DNA of 64,000 bases from Chitinophagaceae bacterium IBVUCB2 (GTDB taxonomy: Bacteria; Bacteroidota; Bacteroidia; Chitinophagales; Chitinophagaceae): assembly GCA_002127295.1 (NCBI GenBank), contig NFUV01000001.1, positions 124,001 to 188,000 of the forward strand. Direction: 5' to 3'. Within the stretch, counting starts at the first letter, position 1; every line of letters begins with the position of its first letter. Under the pieces are notes generated by a model, which was given only the letters and a program-made list of their open reading frames with translations, was not told where the DNA came from and ran no database searches. The position numbers and the translations under genes were made by a program. Shown here in pieces: positions 45,933-54,679 of this stretch.

Positions 45933-46271
45933 TTATTCTCCCAGAAATTGTGTTTGGTCCGGTAAGGTTACTTCTATTACACCAGATCCTCCTGCATTCA
46001 GCAGGCATTGGCAACCTAATCTTGAACTTAATTTTGGTGATACTGCCCTGTCAATAAAATCTTCTTCTTTGTCGCTCAGTTCTTCCAGGAAATCAGCTCC
46101 CTTTTCAACATATAAGTGACAAGTACTGCAAGCACAAACACCACCACAATTATGATGAAGCTCAATATCATTTTTTAAGGCAATTTCCAATAATGATTGA
46201 CCATCTTCCACATTTTCTAATGTTACCGGGACTAATCCTTTTTCTTCAAAATTGAATTTAACTGTATACAT
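45933..46271 (-). CDS. Isc-type [2Fe-2S] ferredoxin
   Basis: A 112-residue adrenodoxin-type ferredoxin for electron transfer in Fe-S biogenesis. The ligands are C-x5-C-x2-C in NCGGVCACSTCHLYVEKG (around residue 47), plus a fourth Cys in LGCQCLLN. I chose the ATG at 46271 (MYTVKFNFEEKG); the frame continues 36 codons further with no homology-like content. The gene is followed by iscX. A TATTTTTG element sits at 46329-46322, about 50 bp upstream. Confidence 0.9.
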   Translation of the reverse strand: MYTVKFNFEEKGLVPVTLENVEDGQSLLEIALKNDIELHHNCGGVCACSTCHLYVEKGADFLEELSDKEEDFIDRAVSPKLSSRLGCQCLLNAGGSGVIEVTLPDQTQFLGE

Positions 46272-46321
46272 CTCTTTTTTCGTTTCTTGTTCACCACCAT
46301 TGTATTTTATGAGGCGGGGTG

Positions 46322-46329
46322 CAAAAATA
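46322..46329 (-). promoter_or_regulatory. TAnnTTTG -7 element before the ferredoxin gene
   Basis: The minus strand reads TATTTTTG here, about 50 nt upstream of the start codon. No TTTG at the right spacing was found, so it is only a half-site. Confidence 0.35.
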
Positions 46330-46398
46330 GCCCTAAAAGGAGTAATAAGTTTACTTGATTGGGAAAATGAAAAATGCACAAATAGGTTGCAGCTAAAA

Positions 46399-47160
46399 CT
46401 ATTTAGCCTGCTGAATACTCTCTGTCAGCAGCACATAAATATTCTTTAATTGGGGGTGAGATTTCAATAAATCGAGGTGTTTGTGAATCGTTTCACTATC
46501 ATGTCGCAAAGCAGGCCCGGTTTGTACCTGCTTTGCTGAAGAATCTTTCAGCCGGTTGGCAGTTTCTTCAATAAGTGGAAGCAATTGTTTAAAATCGAGC
46601 CCTTCTTTTCTACAGTATTCTTCCGCTAATGAATATAAATGATTGGTAAAATTGCTTACCACTACTGCTGCCACATGTAATTTCAAACGGTCATTGTCAT
46701 TTCCATGCACAACTTGTTCGTCCGAAATGGAATGCGCCAGTGCTTCTAATTTTTGTTTGGTAATTGAATCGATCCCGTCAAAAAAGATAGGCACCTCCGG
46801 TAATGAGACCATTTCTTTCCGCAGACTTTGCAATGGATAAAAAACGCCATAATGTTCAGTTACGGGTTTCAATACTTCTTTCGGAACAGATGCTGCTGTA
46901 TGTGCTACCACCTTACCTGAGAGACGAATGTCTACAATTACATCGTCTATAGCATCATCACTAACCGCTATGATATAAATATCAGCGTTTTTATTAATGA
47001 GAATTTTGTAGTTCGTTGATTCCGTATCCCATTCATATGCCAGCTCTGTTGCAGCAGCAGCATTGCGGCTATATATCTGGACTATGTTGTGCCCCGCCGC
47101 TTTGAATTTTCTTCCCAGCACCGCTGCTACATTTCCCGAACCAATTATTACAATATCCAT
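46399..47160 (-). CDS. DUF2520 (Rossmann-like, F420-oxidoreductase-type) protein
   Basis: A 253-residue protein with an N-terminal Rossmann loop (IVIIGSGNVAAVLGRKF) and the DUF2520 C-terminal helical domain (SNFTNHLYSLAEEYCRKEG, then IEETANRLKDSSAKQVQTG). This layout resembles 6-phosphogluconate-dehydrogenase-like and NADP-F420 oxidoreductases. The substrate is unknown. The start ATG at 47160 directly precedes the loop. The 3' end lies 127 bp before the ferredoxin gene. Confidence 0.8.
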   Translation of the reverse strand: MDIVIIGSGNVAAVLGRKFKAAGHNIVQIYSRNAAAATELAYEWDTESTNYKILINKNADIYIIAVSDDAIDDVIVDIRLSGKVVAHTAASVPKEVLKPVTEHYGVFYPLQSLRKEMVSLPEVPIFFDGIDSITKQKLEALAHSISDEQVVHGNDNDRLKLHVAAVVVSNFTNHLYSLAEEYCRKEGLDFKQLLPLIEETANRLKDSSAKQVQTGPALRHDSETIHKHLDLLKSHPQLKNIYVLLTESIQQAK

Positions 47161-47281
47161 ATGCCCCGTTTATTTTTCTTATGATCAAGTACGCAATTCC
47201 CTACTGCATGCCCGTTATAATTGTGTGAGGTGAAAAACAACTATACAGTAATCCTAAAGGTACATCCTATTTTTGCCAAGT

Positions 47282-48124
47282 ATGAAGTTATCCCAACGTT
47301 TAGCACTTCGTTATATCCGAACAAAATTCAAACTCTTAACGGCTATCTCCAAAAAGAAAGCAGCGGAAAAAGCATTTGAACTTTTTTGTACGCCCCAGTC
47401 CCGCAATAAAAAGAAAATACCCAGGATATTTGAAGAAGCCGAAAAGCTTCATTTTGAAATTGAAGGCAATACAGTTCGTGGCTGGCGGTTCAACCATCCT
47501 GCAGAAAAAAAAGTATTAATTGTGCATGGCTACGAATCTTCTGTAATCAATTTCGACCGCTACATCAAACCATTAATTAAAAAGGGATATGAAGTACTGG
47601 CTTTTGATGCCCCGGCGCATGGTCGCAGCAGTGGCAAAAAAATCACAGCTCCTTTATACAAATCAACTATTCAAAAGATAAATAAACTGTATGGCCCGGT
47701 GCAATCTTATATGGCACATTCATTCGGTGGCTTAGCTGTAAGTTTAGCATTAGAAGATATTAGTCATACCAGCGATTATAAATTAGTATTAATTGCTCCA
47801 GCTACAGAAACCACAACTGCAATTGATACATTTTTTGCATTCCTGCAAATCGACTCTTCAGTAAAACCGGAATTTGAAAAAGTCATAATCAAACGTGGTG
47901 GCGTAAGCCCGGAATGGTATTCCATCAAACGGACTATGAAGCATATCCGGGCTAAAGTCCGGTGGTTTCATGATGAAGATGATGACACTACTCCACTTGC
48001 TGATGTACTAAAAGTACAGGCCGAAAACCATCCCAATATTGAATTCGTAATTACTAAAGGTTTAGGTCACCGAAGGATCTACCGGGACAACAAAGTGACT
48101 AAATCAATTGTTGAATTTTTATGA
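47282..48124 (+). CDS. Alpha/beta hydrolase
   Basis: A 280-residue serine hydrolase. The oxyanion area is IVHGYESS (around residue 82), the nucleophile elbow MAHSFGGLA (around residue 144, the Ala-His-Ser-Phe-Gly variant of GxSxG), and the acid lies in WFHDEDDDTTPL with His in GLGHRRIYR. The native start ATG 47282 comes 7 nt after TATTTTTG (47268-47275), so the mRNA may be leaderless. It overlaps the next gene by 4 bp. The substrate is unknown. Confidence 0.85.
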   Translation: MKLSQRLALRYIRTKFKLLTAISKKKAAEKAFELFCTPQSRNKKKIPRIFEEAEKLHFEIEGNTVRGWRFNHPAEKKVLIVHGYESSVINFDRYIKPLIKKGYEVLAFDAPAHGRSSGKKITAPLYKSTIQKINKLYGPVQSYMAHSFGGLAVSLALEDISHTSDYKLVLIAPATETTTAIDTFFAFLQIDSSVKPEFEKVIIKRGGVSPEWYSIKRTMKHIRAKVRWFHDEDDDTTPLADVLKVQAENHPNIEFVITKGLGHRRIYRDNKVTKSIVEFL

Positions 48125-48810
48125 ACCAGATTTTACTATTATTGTTGCTCTTTACCTTCGGTAATGCCTGCAATAAAAAAGATATAATGCCTGCCTCCAC
48201 AACTTACAGCTATCTCGCTTTGGGTGATTCTTATACCATTGGTGAAATGGTACCAGCCACTGAAAATTTTCCTAATCAGGCTGTAACAATAATGAAAAGT
48301 GAAGGCTATAATTTTAAAGCAGCCCGCATCATTGCCAAAACTGGCTGGACGACCGACGAATTGGAGAATGGCATTGCTGCGGCTAATTCCCTCGAACCTA
48401 TTTCCAGTAATTACGGTTTTGTGTCTTTATTAATAGGTGTCAATAATCAATACAGGGGCCGTAGTGTTGCTAATTATCGTTCCGAGTTTGAAGAATTGTT
48501 GAAGAAAGCCATCAAATATGCGGGCAACAGACCAGGCCGTGTTGTAGTATTATCCATACCTGATTGGGGAGTTACCCCTTTTGCTGCTGGCAGAGACAGA
48601 GCTCAGATTGCTCTTGAAATCGATGCTTATAATGCCGCCAATAAAGAAATAGCCCTCCGGTATAATGTACATTATATAGACATCACTCCCTGGACAAGGG
48701 AAGCTGCCTCTGACAATAGTTTGCTTGCTTCAGACGGCCTGCATCCTTCAGGAAAAGAGTACAAAAGATGGGCGGAGGCCTTGAAATTATTTTTCAAAAC
48801 AAAAATTTAG
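48121..48810 (+). CDS. SGNH/GDSL hydrolase lipoprotein
   Basis: A 229-residue secreted esterase-like protein with a lipobox (FGNAC, Cys17). Block I is YLALGDSYTIGE (Ser nucleophile), block III is IGVNNQYRG (Asn), and block V is SDGLHPSGKEY (Asp and His). This is the full SGNH set. It acts on the outside of the inner membrane or in the periplasm. It overlaps the hydrolase gene before it by 4 bp, indicating coupled expression of two hydrolases. Confidence 0.88.
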   Translation: MNQILLLLLLFTFGNACNKKDIMPASTTYSYLALGDSYTIGEMVPATENFPNQAVTIMKSEGYNFKAARIIAKTGWTTDELENGIAAANSLEPISSNYGFVSLLIGVNNQYRGRSVANYRSEFEELLKKAIKYAGNRPGRVVVLSIPDWGVTPFAAGRDRAQIALEIDAYNAANKEIALRYNVHYIDITPWTREAASDNSLLASDGLHPSGKEYKRWAEALKLFFKTKI

Positions 48811-48876
48811 TTGATTTTCAGAGGGAAAAGCACTTAAAAGTCATCCAGAAATACATGACGAATAAGCCGGTAAACT

Positions 48877-48905
48877 TTTGTTTCCAGAAAAATTTATTAT
48901 CCTTG
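48877..48905 (+). promoter_or_regulatory. Bacteroidota-type promoter of topA
   Basis: TTTG (48877-48880), a 17-nt spacer, then TATCCTTG (48898-48905), which differs from TAnnTTTG at one base. Transcription should start near 48912. Confidence 0.5.
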
Positions 48906-48915
48906 CCATAACTTG

Positions 48916-48935
48916 CAGCCGCTGAAAAGCGGTTG
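48916..48935 (+). other. Hairpin with GAAA tetraloop in the topA leader
   Basis: An 8-bp stem CAGCCGCT (48916-48923) pairs with 48928-48935, containing one G-U pair, with the stable loop GAAA. It starts about 4 nt after the predicted transcription start and could protect the mRNA 5' end. It has no terminator T tract. Confidence 0.45.
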
Positions 48936-48958
48936 TACCATTATATATAGTATCCTTT

Positions 48959-51559
48959 ATGGCGAAAAATTTATTGATAGTTGAGAGTCCTGCGAAAGCT
49001 AAAACGATCGAAAAAATCCTGGGAAGTGACTTCCAGGTGAAGAGTTGTTTTGGGCATATCCGTGACCTGGAGAAAGCTGGAATGGGTATTGACCTGGAGA
49101 AAAATTTCGAACCTCGCTATATAGTTCCGGATGATAAACTAAAGGTTGTTAACGAGTTAAAGTCTTTAGCTAAAAAATCACAGGAAGTATGGTTGGCTAC
49201 GGATGAGGACCGTGAGGGTGAAGCAATCAGCTGGCATTTATGCGAAGTTTTGGGCCTTGACCCTAAAACAACCAAGCGTATCGTTTTTCATGAAATTACC
49301 AAACCTGCGATCCAGGCCGCTGTTCAAAATCCACGAAAACTGGATATGAACCTGGTGATGGCGCAGCAGGCCCGGCGAATATTAGATAGAATTGTGGGAT
49401 TTGAACTAAGCCCGGTTCTATGGCGCAAGATGAGTATGCGGAATAATCTGAGTGCAGGCCGTGTGCAAAGTGTGGCTGTAAGAATAATTGCTGAAAGAGA
49501 AAGAGAGATCAATGCCTTCACTCCCGTAAGTACTTTTAAAATAGAAGGACTTTTTACAGCGAAAGATGTATCTGATAAAGCCGTAACTTTTTCTGCCGAA
49601 GGCAAAAAACAAAATGTAGCTGAAGATGCAGAAGCTTTTTTGAAAAGTTGTATCGGGGCTGATTATAAAGTAAAAGATATACAGGTTAAACCTGGTAAAC
49701 GTTCTCCTGCCCCACCATTTACTACTTCTACATTGCAACAGGAAGCTTCCAGGAAATTAGGATACGGAGTTGCAAGAACCATGCAGATCGCACAGCGGTT
49801 GTACGAGAATGGTTATATCACCTATATGCGTACAGATAGTGTGAACTTAAGTAATACAGCCCTGGGTGATATTACCAATACTGTTAAAAGTATGTATGGT
49901 GAAGAGTATCACCAGTTCCGTAAATTCAAAAACAAGAATGAAAGTGCCCAGGAAGCCCACGAAGCTATACGACCCACTTATACCAGCAATGCTTCTATTG
50001 AAGAAGCAGAATGGGCAAGATTGTATGAGTTGATCTGGAAAAGAACAATGGCTTCGCAAATGGCCGATGCGGAATTGGAAAAAACAGTTGCTAAGATTGA
50101 GATCTCTACTAATAAAGAAGAACTGACCGCAAGTGGTGAAGTATTAAAATTCGATGGTTTCTTAAAAGTATACCGGGAAGATAAAGATGATGATGAATTA
50201 GAAGAAGAAGCAAATGAAGGAATGTTACCGCCGCTCACTGTTGGTATGCAGTTGCCATTAAAAGAAATGAAAGCAACGGAACGTTTCAGTCGTCCTCCCT
50301 CCCGTTATACGGAAGCTTCATTGGTAAAAAAAATGGAAGAGCTTGGTATAGGAAGACCGTCAACTTATGCACCTACAATATCTACCATTTTAAAAAGAGG
50401 TTATGTAGAGAAGAGGGATAAAGAAGGTGTTATCCGTTATTACACTGTTTTCAACTTAAAGAATGATAAGGTTGGGAAAGAAATGGCGAGTGAAAATACC
50501 GGTGCAGAAAAATCAAAATTATTCCCTTCAGATCTAGGATTAGTAGTTACAGATTTTTTGAAGCAGTATTTTGATGACATCATGGATTATAGTTTTACTG
50601 CAAGGATTGAAGAAGAGTTTGATGAAGTAGCGGAAGGCAAGATGAAGTGGAACAAAATGATCGATGATTTTTACCTGCCATTTAAAAAAGATGTTGAGAA
50701 CACTATTGAAAATGCAGAACGTATAAAAGGTGAAAGAGAATTAGGTGTTGACCCGGAAAGTGGAAAACCTGTGGTAGCAAGAATGGGACGTTATGGTGCC
50801 ATGATACAAATTGGCGTTGCTGATGATGAAGAGAAACCCCGTTTTGCAAAAATACCTACCGGGCAAAGTATTGAAACGATCACTTACGAAGAGGCGATGA
50901 ACCTGTTTGGTGCACAGGGCTCCATGGGGCAATATGAAGAAAAAGAAGTATCGGTAAATGTTGGTCGTTTTGGGCCTTATGTAAAATGGGGGGATGATTT
51001 TATATCGCTGCCCCGTGGTACTGACCTTGGTACAGTTGATTTGGAAACTGCGATCAAACATATCAAACAAAAACAAATTGCAGATTCACCGGTAGGTTCA
51101 TATGATCAGAAACCAATTATAAAAGGCACGGGTCGTTTTGGCCCTTATATCAAATGGGATGGCATGTTCATCAATGTGCCCCGCCGCTATGATTTTGCAA
51201 ATTTGTCGCAGGAAGATATGAATGAGTTGATCGATGCGAAAGTGAAGAAAGAAGCCAACCGATATATCCATCGCTGGCCCGAAGAAAATATTTCGGTAGA
51301 GAATGATCGCTGGGCTCCTATCATCAAATTTGGCAAGAAGAAGATCCGCTTACCGAAAAAGGCTGATGATACCCGCTACACTGCCGAAGAAGCAGCAGCC
51401 TTTACATTGGAAGATGTAAAGAAAATTATTGAAGCAGAAATTCCGGGAGCATTTACTAAGAAAACGAAGAAGACTGCTACCAAGAAAAAAGCTCCGGTGA
51501 AGAAAGCAGCTTCTAAGAAAAGTTCACCGGCAAAAAAACCGCCAACCAAAAAGAAATAA
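48959..51559 (+). CDS. topA: DNA topoisomerase I
   Basis: An 866-residue type IA topoisomerase that relaxes negative supercoils. The Toprim domain begins NLLIVESPAKAKTIEKILG and carries ATDEDREGEAISWHL; the active tyrosine is Y289 in NGYITYMRTDS; GRVQSVAVRIIAERE is motif III. The C-terminus has four repeats of the GR(F/Y)GPY type (GRYGAMIQIG; GRFGPYVKWG; GRFGPYIKWDG; DRWAPIIKFGK) rather than zinc fingers, then a Lys/Ala/Thr tail like histone H1. Length is normal for Bacteroidota. Confidence 0.97.
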   Translation: MAKNLLIVESPAKAKTIEKILGSDFQVKSCFGHIRDLEKAGMGIDLEKNFEPRYIVPDDKLKVVNELKSLAKKSQEVWLATDEDREGEAISWHLCEVLGLDPKTTKRIVFHEITKPAIQAAVQNPRKLDMNLVMAQQARRILDRIVGFELSPVLWRKMSMRNNLSAGRVQSVAVRIIAEREREINAFTPVSTFKIEGLFTAKDVSDKAVTFSAEGKKQNVAEDAEAFLKSCIGADYKVKDIQVKPGKRSPAPPFTTSTLQQEASRKLGYGVARTMQIAQRLYENGYITYMRTDSVNLSNTALGDITNTVKSMYGEEYHQFRKFKNKNESAQEAHEAIRPTYTSNASIEEAEWARLYELIWKRTMASQMADAELEKTVAKIEISTNKEELTASGEVLKFDGFLKVYREDKDDDELEEEANEGMLPPLTVGMQLPLKEMKATERFSRPPSRYTEASLVKKMEELGIGRPSTYAPTISTILKRGYVEKRDKEGVIRYYTVFNLKNDKVGKEMASENTGAEKSKLFPSDLGLVVTDFLKQYFDDIMDYSFTARIEEEFDEVAEGKMKWNKMIDDFYLPFKKDVENTIENAERIKGERELGVDPESGKPVVARMGRYGAMIQIGVADDEEKPRFAKIPTGQSIETITYEEAMNLFGAQGSMGQYEEKEVSVNVGRFGPYVKWGDDFISLPRGTDLGTVDLETAIKHIKQKQIADSPVGSYDQKPIIKGTGRFGPYIKWDGMFINVPRRYDFANLSQEDMNELIDAKVKKEANRYIHRWPEENISVENDRWAPIIKFGKKKIRLPKKADDTRYTAEEAAAFTLEDVKKIIEAEIPGAFTKKTKKTATKKKAPVKKAASKKSSPAKKPPTKKK

Positions 51560-51570
51560 GATATAAGTAA

Positions 51571-51595
51571 AAGCCTTGCTCCCGCAGGGCTTTTT
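51571..51595 (+). terminator. Rho-independent terminator of topA
   Basis: Stem AAGCCTTGC (51571-51579) pairs with 51584-51592 (one G-U), loop TCCC, followed by TTTTT. Confidence 0.8.
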
Positions 51596-51676
51596 GTTGT
51601 GGCGGTTTATGAATTTGTGGAATAACTTTTAACAGCTATAACACACCAAAGTGTATTTTGTGAAAAATAATGCTGC

Positions 51677-52423
51677 ATGAAAAGAACTTACTGGGAAAAA
51701 ATGGCTCCCTCATACAACGATGAAATATTCGATGTGCTGCATAATGATAAAAAAGCCCTGATACGTTCTGTTATAAAAAAATATTCATCAAAGAAGAAAA
51801 CAGTTATTGATATTGGTTGTGCAATCGGAAAATGGCTGCCAGTTCTCTCCCCTGCTTTTAAGAAAGTTGTAGCCGTTGACATCTCAGCAAAGAATTTGGA
51901 AATAGCTGCCCAGCTTTATCCGCAATATAAAAATGTAGAATACCTGCGGGCAGATATGAGCGGTAAAAAAACAAAAGTCCCCCAATGTGATTTTGGTATT
52001 TGTATCAATGCCATACTTACACCGGTTCAAAAAGACAGGGATATTTTCTTTCAATCTTTATCTGTTTGTGTTAAGAAAGGCGGACGGATTGTAATAACTA
52101 TTCCCTCCATGGAATCGCATCTTTTAGCCAGTGTAATTCAGCAGCAATTTAAAATTGATAAAAGCCTCTTCCCTGCTACAAAGAATGGAAAAGAAGCAAT
52201 CCGCAAATGGAATAATATACGGCAGGGAAATGCTGATATAGATGATGTACCACATCATCATTACCTGAAAGAGGAACTACAATTGCTACTTTCGCAGGTT
52301 GGTTTTATTGCCGAAGAGTTTCAGAAAATAGAATACAACTGGGATACAGAATTTATTAAAGCTCCTTCGTGGTTGAAAGAACCAAGACCATGGGATTGGA
52401 TGGTGGTGGCAAGAAAGTCTTGA
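51677..52423 (+). CDS. Class I SAM-dependent methyltransferase
   Basis: A 248-residue methyltransferase. The SAM loop is TVIDIGCAIGKWLPVLS (around residue 42), the acidic loop VVAVDISAKNLEIAAQ follows, and CDFGICINAILTPV marks motif IV. The substrate cannot be assigned. It is the only gene on the plus strand between topA and the inverted repeat at 52431, and has about 80 bp of leader. Confidence 0.85.
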   Translation: MKRTYWEKMAPSYNDEIFDVLHNDKKALIRSVIKKYSSKKKTVIDIGCAIGKWLPVLSPAFKKVVAVDISAKNLEIAAQLYPQYKNVEYLRADMSGKKTKVPQCDFGICINAILTPVQKDRDIFFQSLSVCVKKGGRIVITIPSMESHLLASVIQQQFKIDKSLFPATKNGKEAIRKWNNIRQGNADIDDVPHHHYLKEELQLLLSQVGFIAEEFQKIEYNWDTEFIKAPSWLKEPRPWDWMVVARKS

Positions 52424-52430
52424 GCCTATA

Positions 52431-52532
52431 GTCGGGAGTTATGAGTCGAGTTTGATAATTAAGTAATCTTTTTGTAAGCTAAATTTACTTACTGCCAATA
52501 TAAAGCATCACGCAAGACTCATGACTCCCGAC
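52431..52532. repeat. 17-bp inverted repeat between convergent genes
   Basis: GTCGGGAGTTATGAGTC (52431-52447) pairs with 52516-52532 at 16 of 17 positions across a 68-nt loop. A further CCCGACTCA is nearby at 52541. It lies between two convergent genes and could end both transcripts or be a genome-wide intergenic repeat. Confidence 0.55.
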
Positions 52533-52546
52533 TAAGTAATCCCGAC

Positions 52547-53650
52547 TCAATTTACTAATGCATACACCGCAAAACTTGCCAACCAATGCTCTCCTCCATA
52601 TTCTCCGCTAACTACATGCGGTAAGGCGGTTGATAGATGATTGACTGATGAACGAAGTAGTAATTTCTTTCTTGCATCATTGGCAGGTAATACAGCCGCC
52701 AATCCTTTCATACACCAGCTACGGCTAAAAGATAAACCATCGAGATGAACGATTTGCAGATCCGCCCTGTCTGACACTACGGGTAAGATAGTCAGATGCT
52801 TCAGGCTTTGCATGGTAAAGAATTGATTGAACCAGATTGTAAACTCTTTAGGTGATAATACTCTTCTCATCAGGTCGGCTTCTTCTAAACTGGGTGATAA
52901 GAAGTCGGCCCCATTCGGCTCCCAGGTGGCCGGTGCATTTTTATCTTTTCCGTAAATCTTCTTTGCCGAAGCAATGATCGCATTTTCAAATGATGTGTTC
53001 TTTTCTGCTCTTGCATAATCCAGAGCAAAAACTAACCCGAAGGCTGTGTTAGGATGCACACCTGTGCGGTTAGGGTATGTTTGCTTGGGTAAAAATTTAG
53101 TCCACAAATCAACTATTTTTTTTGTTAATGGCTGCATGGCTTCATGCCAGCGTTTTGCATCAGCATCATTCCAGTTATATAGTTCTTCATCTAATTTTAA
53201 TATCCAGGCCCAACCATAAGTTCTCTCCCATGATGCGGTTAGCGGCATACCGAAATATTTTACCTCGTCCAGAATGTTTTGCTTTGTAATTGTTTTATTG
53301 AGTGTTTCTCTTATCAAAGAAGCCTCCGGCATTTGCGGGAACAGTTTCAATAAGCGTATCAGCATCCAGTGACCATGAACAGATGAATGCCAGTCAAAAC
53401 ATCCATAAAATGTTGGATGCAATTGCTTAGGCAGCAATACATGATCGCTGTCAGTATTAGAAGTATGATTTGTTTTGTTGGGAAACTCCTGCAACACACA
53501 TTTTAATGGTAACGAAGCAAGATGTGAAGCACCTTTTAATGTTAACTCAAATCCTGAACTGTCTTTTCTTACCGTAAACAATTCATTTACTTGTGACTTT
53601 GCCATTGCTGTTAGCAATAGAAAAACACTTAACAATAGTTTAGATTTCAT
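52547..53650 (-). CDS. DUF2891 family protein
   Basis: A 367-residue protein with a signal peptide (to about residue 19). DUF2891 is marked by HPTFYGCFDWHSSVHGHWML, listed in part, then SWERTYGWAWILKLDEEL and GVHPNTAFGLVFALDYARA. The architecture looks like an alpha/alpha toroid. The family is uncharacterised, and a secreted sugar-acting role is only a guess. It is monocistronic, with 147 bp of free sequence upstream. Confidence 0.85.
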   Translation of the reverse strand: MKSKLLLSVFLLLTAMAKSQVNELFTVRKDSSGFELTLKGASHLASLPLKCVLQEFPNKTNHTSNTDSDHVLLPKQLHPTFYGCFDWHSSVHGHWMLIRLLKLFPQMPEASLIRETLNKTITKQNILDEVKYFGMPLTASWERTYGWAWILKLDEELYNWNDADAKRWHEAMQPLTKKIVDLWTKFLPKQTYPNRTGVHPNTAFGLVFALDYARAEKNTSFENAIIASAKKIYGKDKNAPATWEPNGADFLSPSLEEADLMRRVLSPKEFTIWFNQFFTMQSLKHLTILPVVSDRADLQIVHLDGLSFSRSWCMKGLAAVLPANDARKKLLLRSSVNHLSTALPHVVSGEYGGEHWLASFAVYALVN

Positions 53651-53797
53651 CTATCAAACATAAAACTTTCTCTTAACACAAAGCACTTCTGTAATAATGA
53701 ACTACAAACAACAAGCTACAAACTGTATCCCCACCTGTGGAAAAGTTTAACTATTTCATATCAGGTTCAATAAAGATATTGTGGAGGAATCGCCACC

Positions 53798-54664
53798 ATG
53801 GAAACAAACAAAGAGATATCGGCTCTGCTTACTTTAATTGATGATCCTGATGAGGAAGTCTTTGGACTTGTGTCTAATAAGATTGTTGACTATGGCACTA
53901 ACATCATTCCTAATCTGGAACACCTCTGGGAAAGTACTCCTAACGAAGAAATTCAAACAAGGATCGAGTTATTAATTCATCGTCTTCATTTTACAGACTT
54001 AACCGAAGATTTTCGTCAGTGGAATATTTCCGGGCATCATGATTTAATGTTGGGTGCCATGCTTACTGGTAAATTTCAGTTTCCAGATGTTTCTACTGCA
54101 CCAGTGCTGCAAGAAATTGAAAAAGTGCGACGCAATATCTGGTTGGAATTAAATAACTACCTCACACCACTTGAGCAGATCAATATTGTTACCAGTATTT
54201 TGTATAGTTATTACGGACTAAAAGGGACTGAAACTAATTATAAAGAACCGAATGAGTTTCTATTGCATAAAACATTAGAAGCAAAACGAGGTAACCAAAT
54301 CAGCAATGGAATTTTATATTTAGTGTTGTGTGAACTACTTGATATTCCTGTACGGGCTATTAATATTCCGCGGCAATTTATTATTGCTTATTTCAAGCCT
54401 GGTTATTCGGATGAAAATCTTCCTAATCCTGTTCATAAAATTGAATTTTATATTGACCCGACTTCCGGGCAGGTTTTTACCCAACAAGATGTAGAGAGCT
54501 ATTTCAAAAGAATTTCAGTACCGCCTGTTGGCGCCTATTTTAAACCCCGTAAAAACAAACAGGTTATCCAGCAATTACTGGAAGAATTCGGTAAATGTTT
54601 TACTTCTGAAAAGGATTTATATAAGCAATCAGAGCTGATAGAATTAGCTAAACTTCTTGAGTAA
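53798..54664 (+). CDS. Transglutaminase-like (SirB1/Transglut_core2) protein
   Basis: A 288-residue soluble protein. The core is residues 105-225: RRNIWLELNNYLTPLEQIN, then GNQISNGILYLVLCELLDIPV and NIPRQFIIAYF, the SirB1/Transglut_core2 pattern. The usual Cys-His-Asp triad is only partly visible: the Cys in LYLVLCELL is not in the normal place for catalysis. The N-terminal 80 residues are helical HEAT-like. Its function is unknown. Confidence 0.7.
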   Translation: METNKEISALLTLIDDPDEEVFGLVSNKIVDYGTNIIPNLEHLWESTPNEEIQTRIELLIHRLHFTDLTEDFRQWNISGHHDLMLGAMLTGKFQFPDVSTAPVLQEIEKVRRNIWLELNNYLTPLEQINIVTSILYSYYGLKGTETNYKEPNEFLLHKTLEAKRGNQISNGILYLVLCELLDIPVRAINIPRQFIIAYFKPGYSDENLPNPVHKIEFYIDPTSGQVFTQQDVESYFKRISVPPVGAYFKPRKNKQVIQQLLEEFGKCFTSEKDLYKQSELIELAKLLE

Positions 54665-54679
54665 TTCCGTTCACCCTTG

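Noticed and set aside
53651-53797. A possible tRNA or regulatory RNA in the spacer
   Set aside because: No cloverleaf or strong hairpin is visible.
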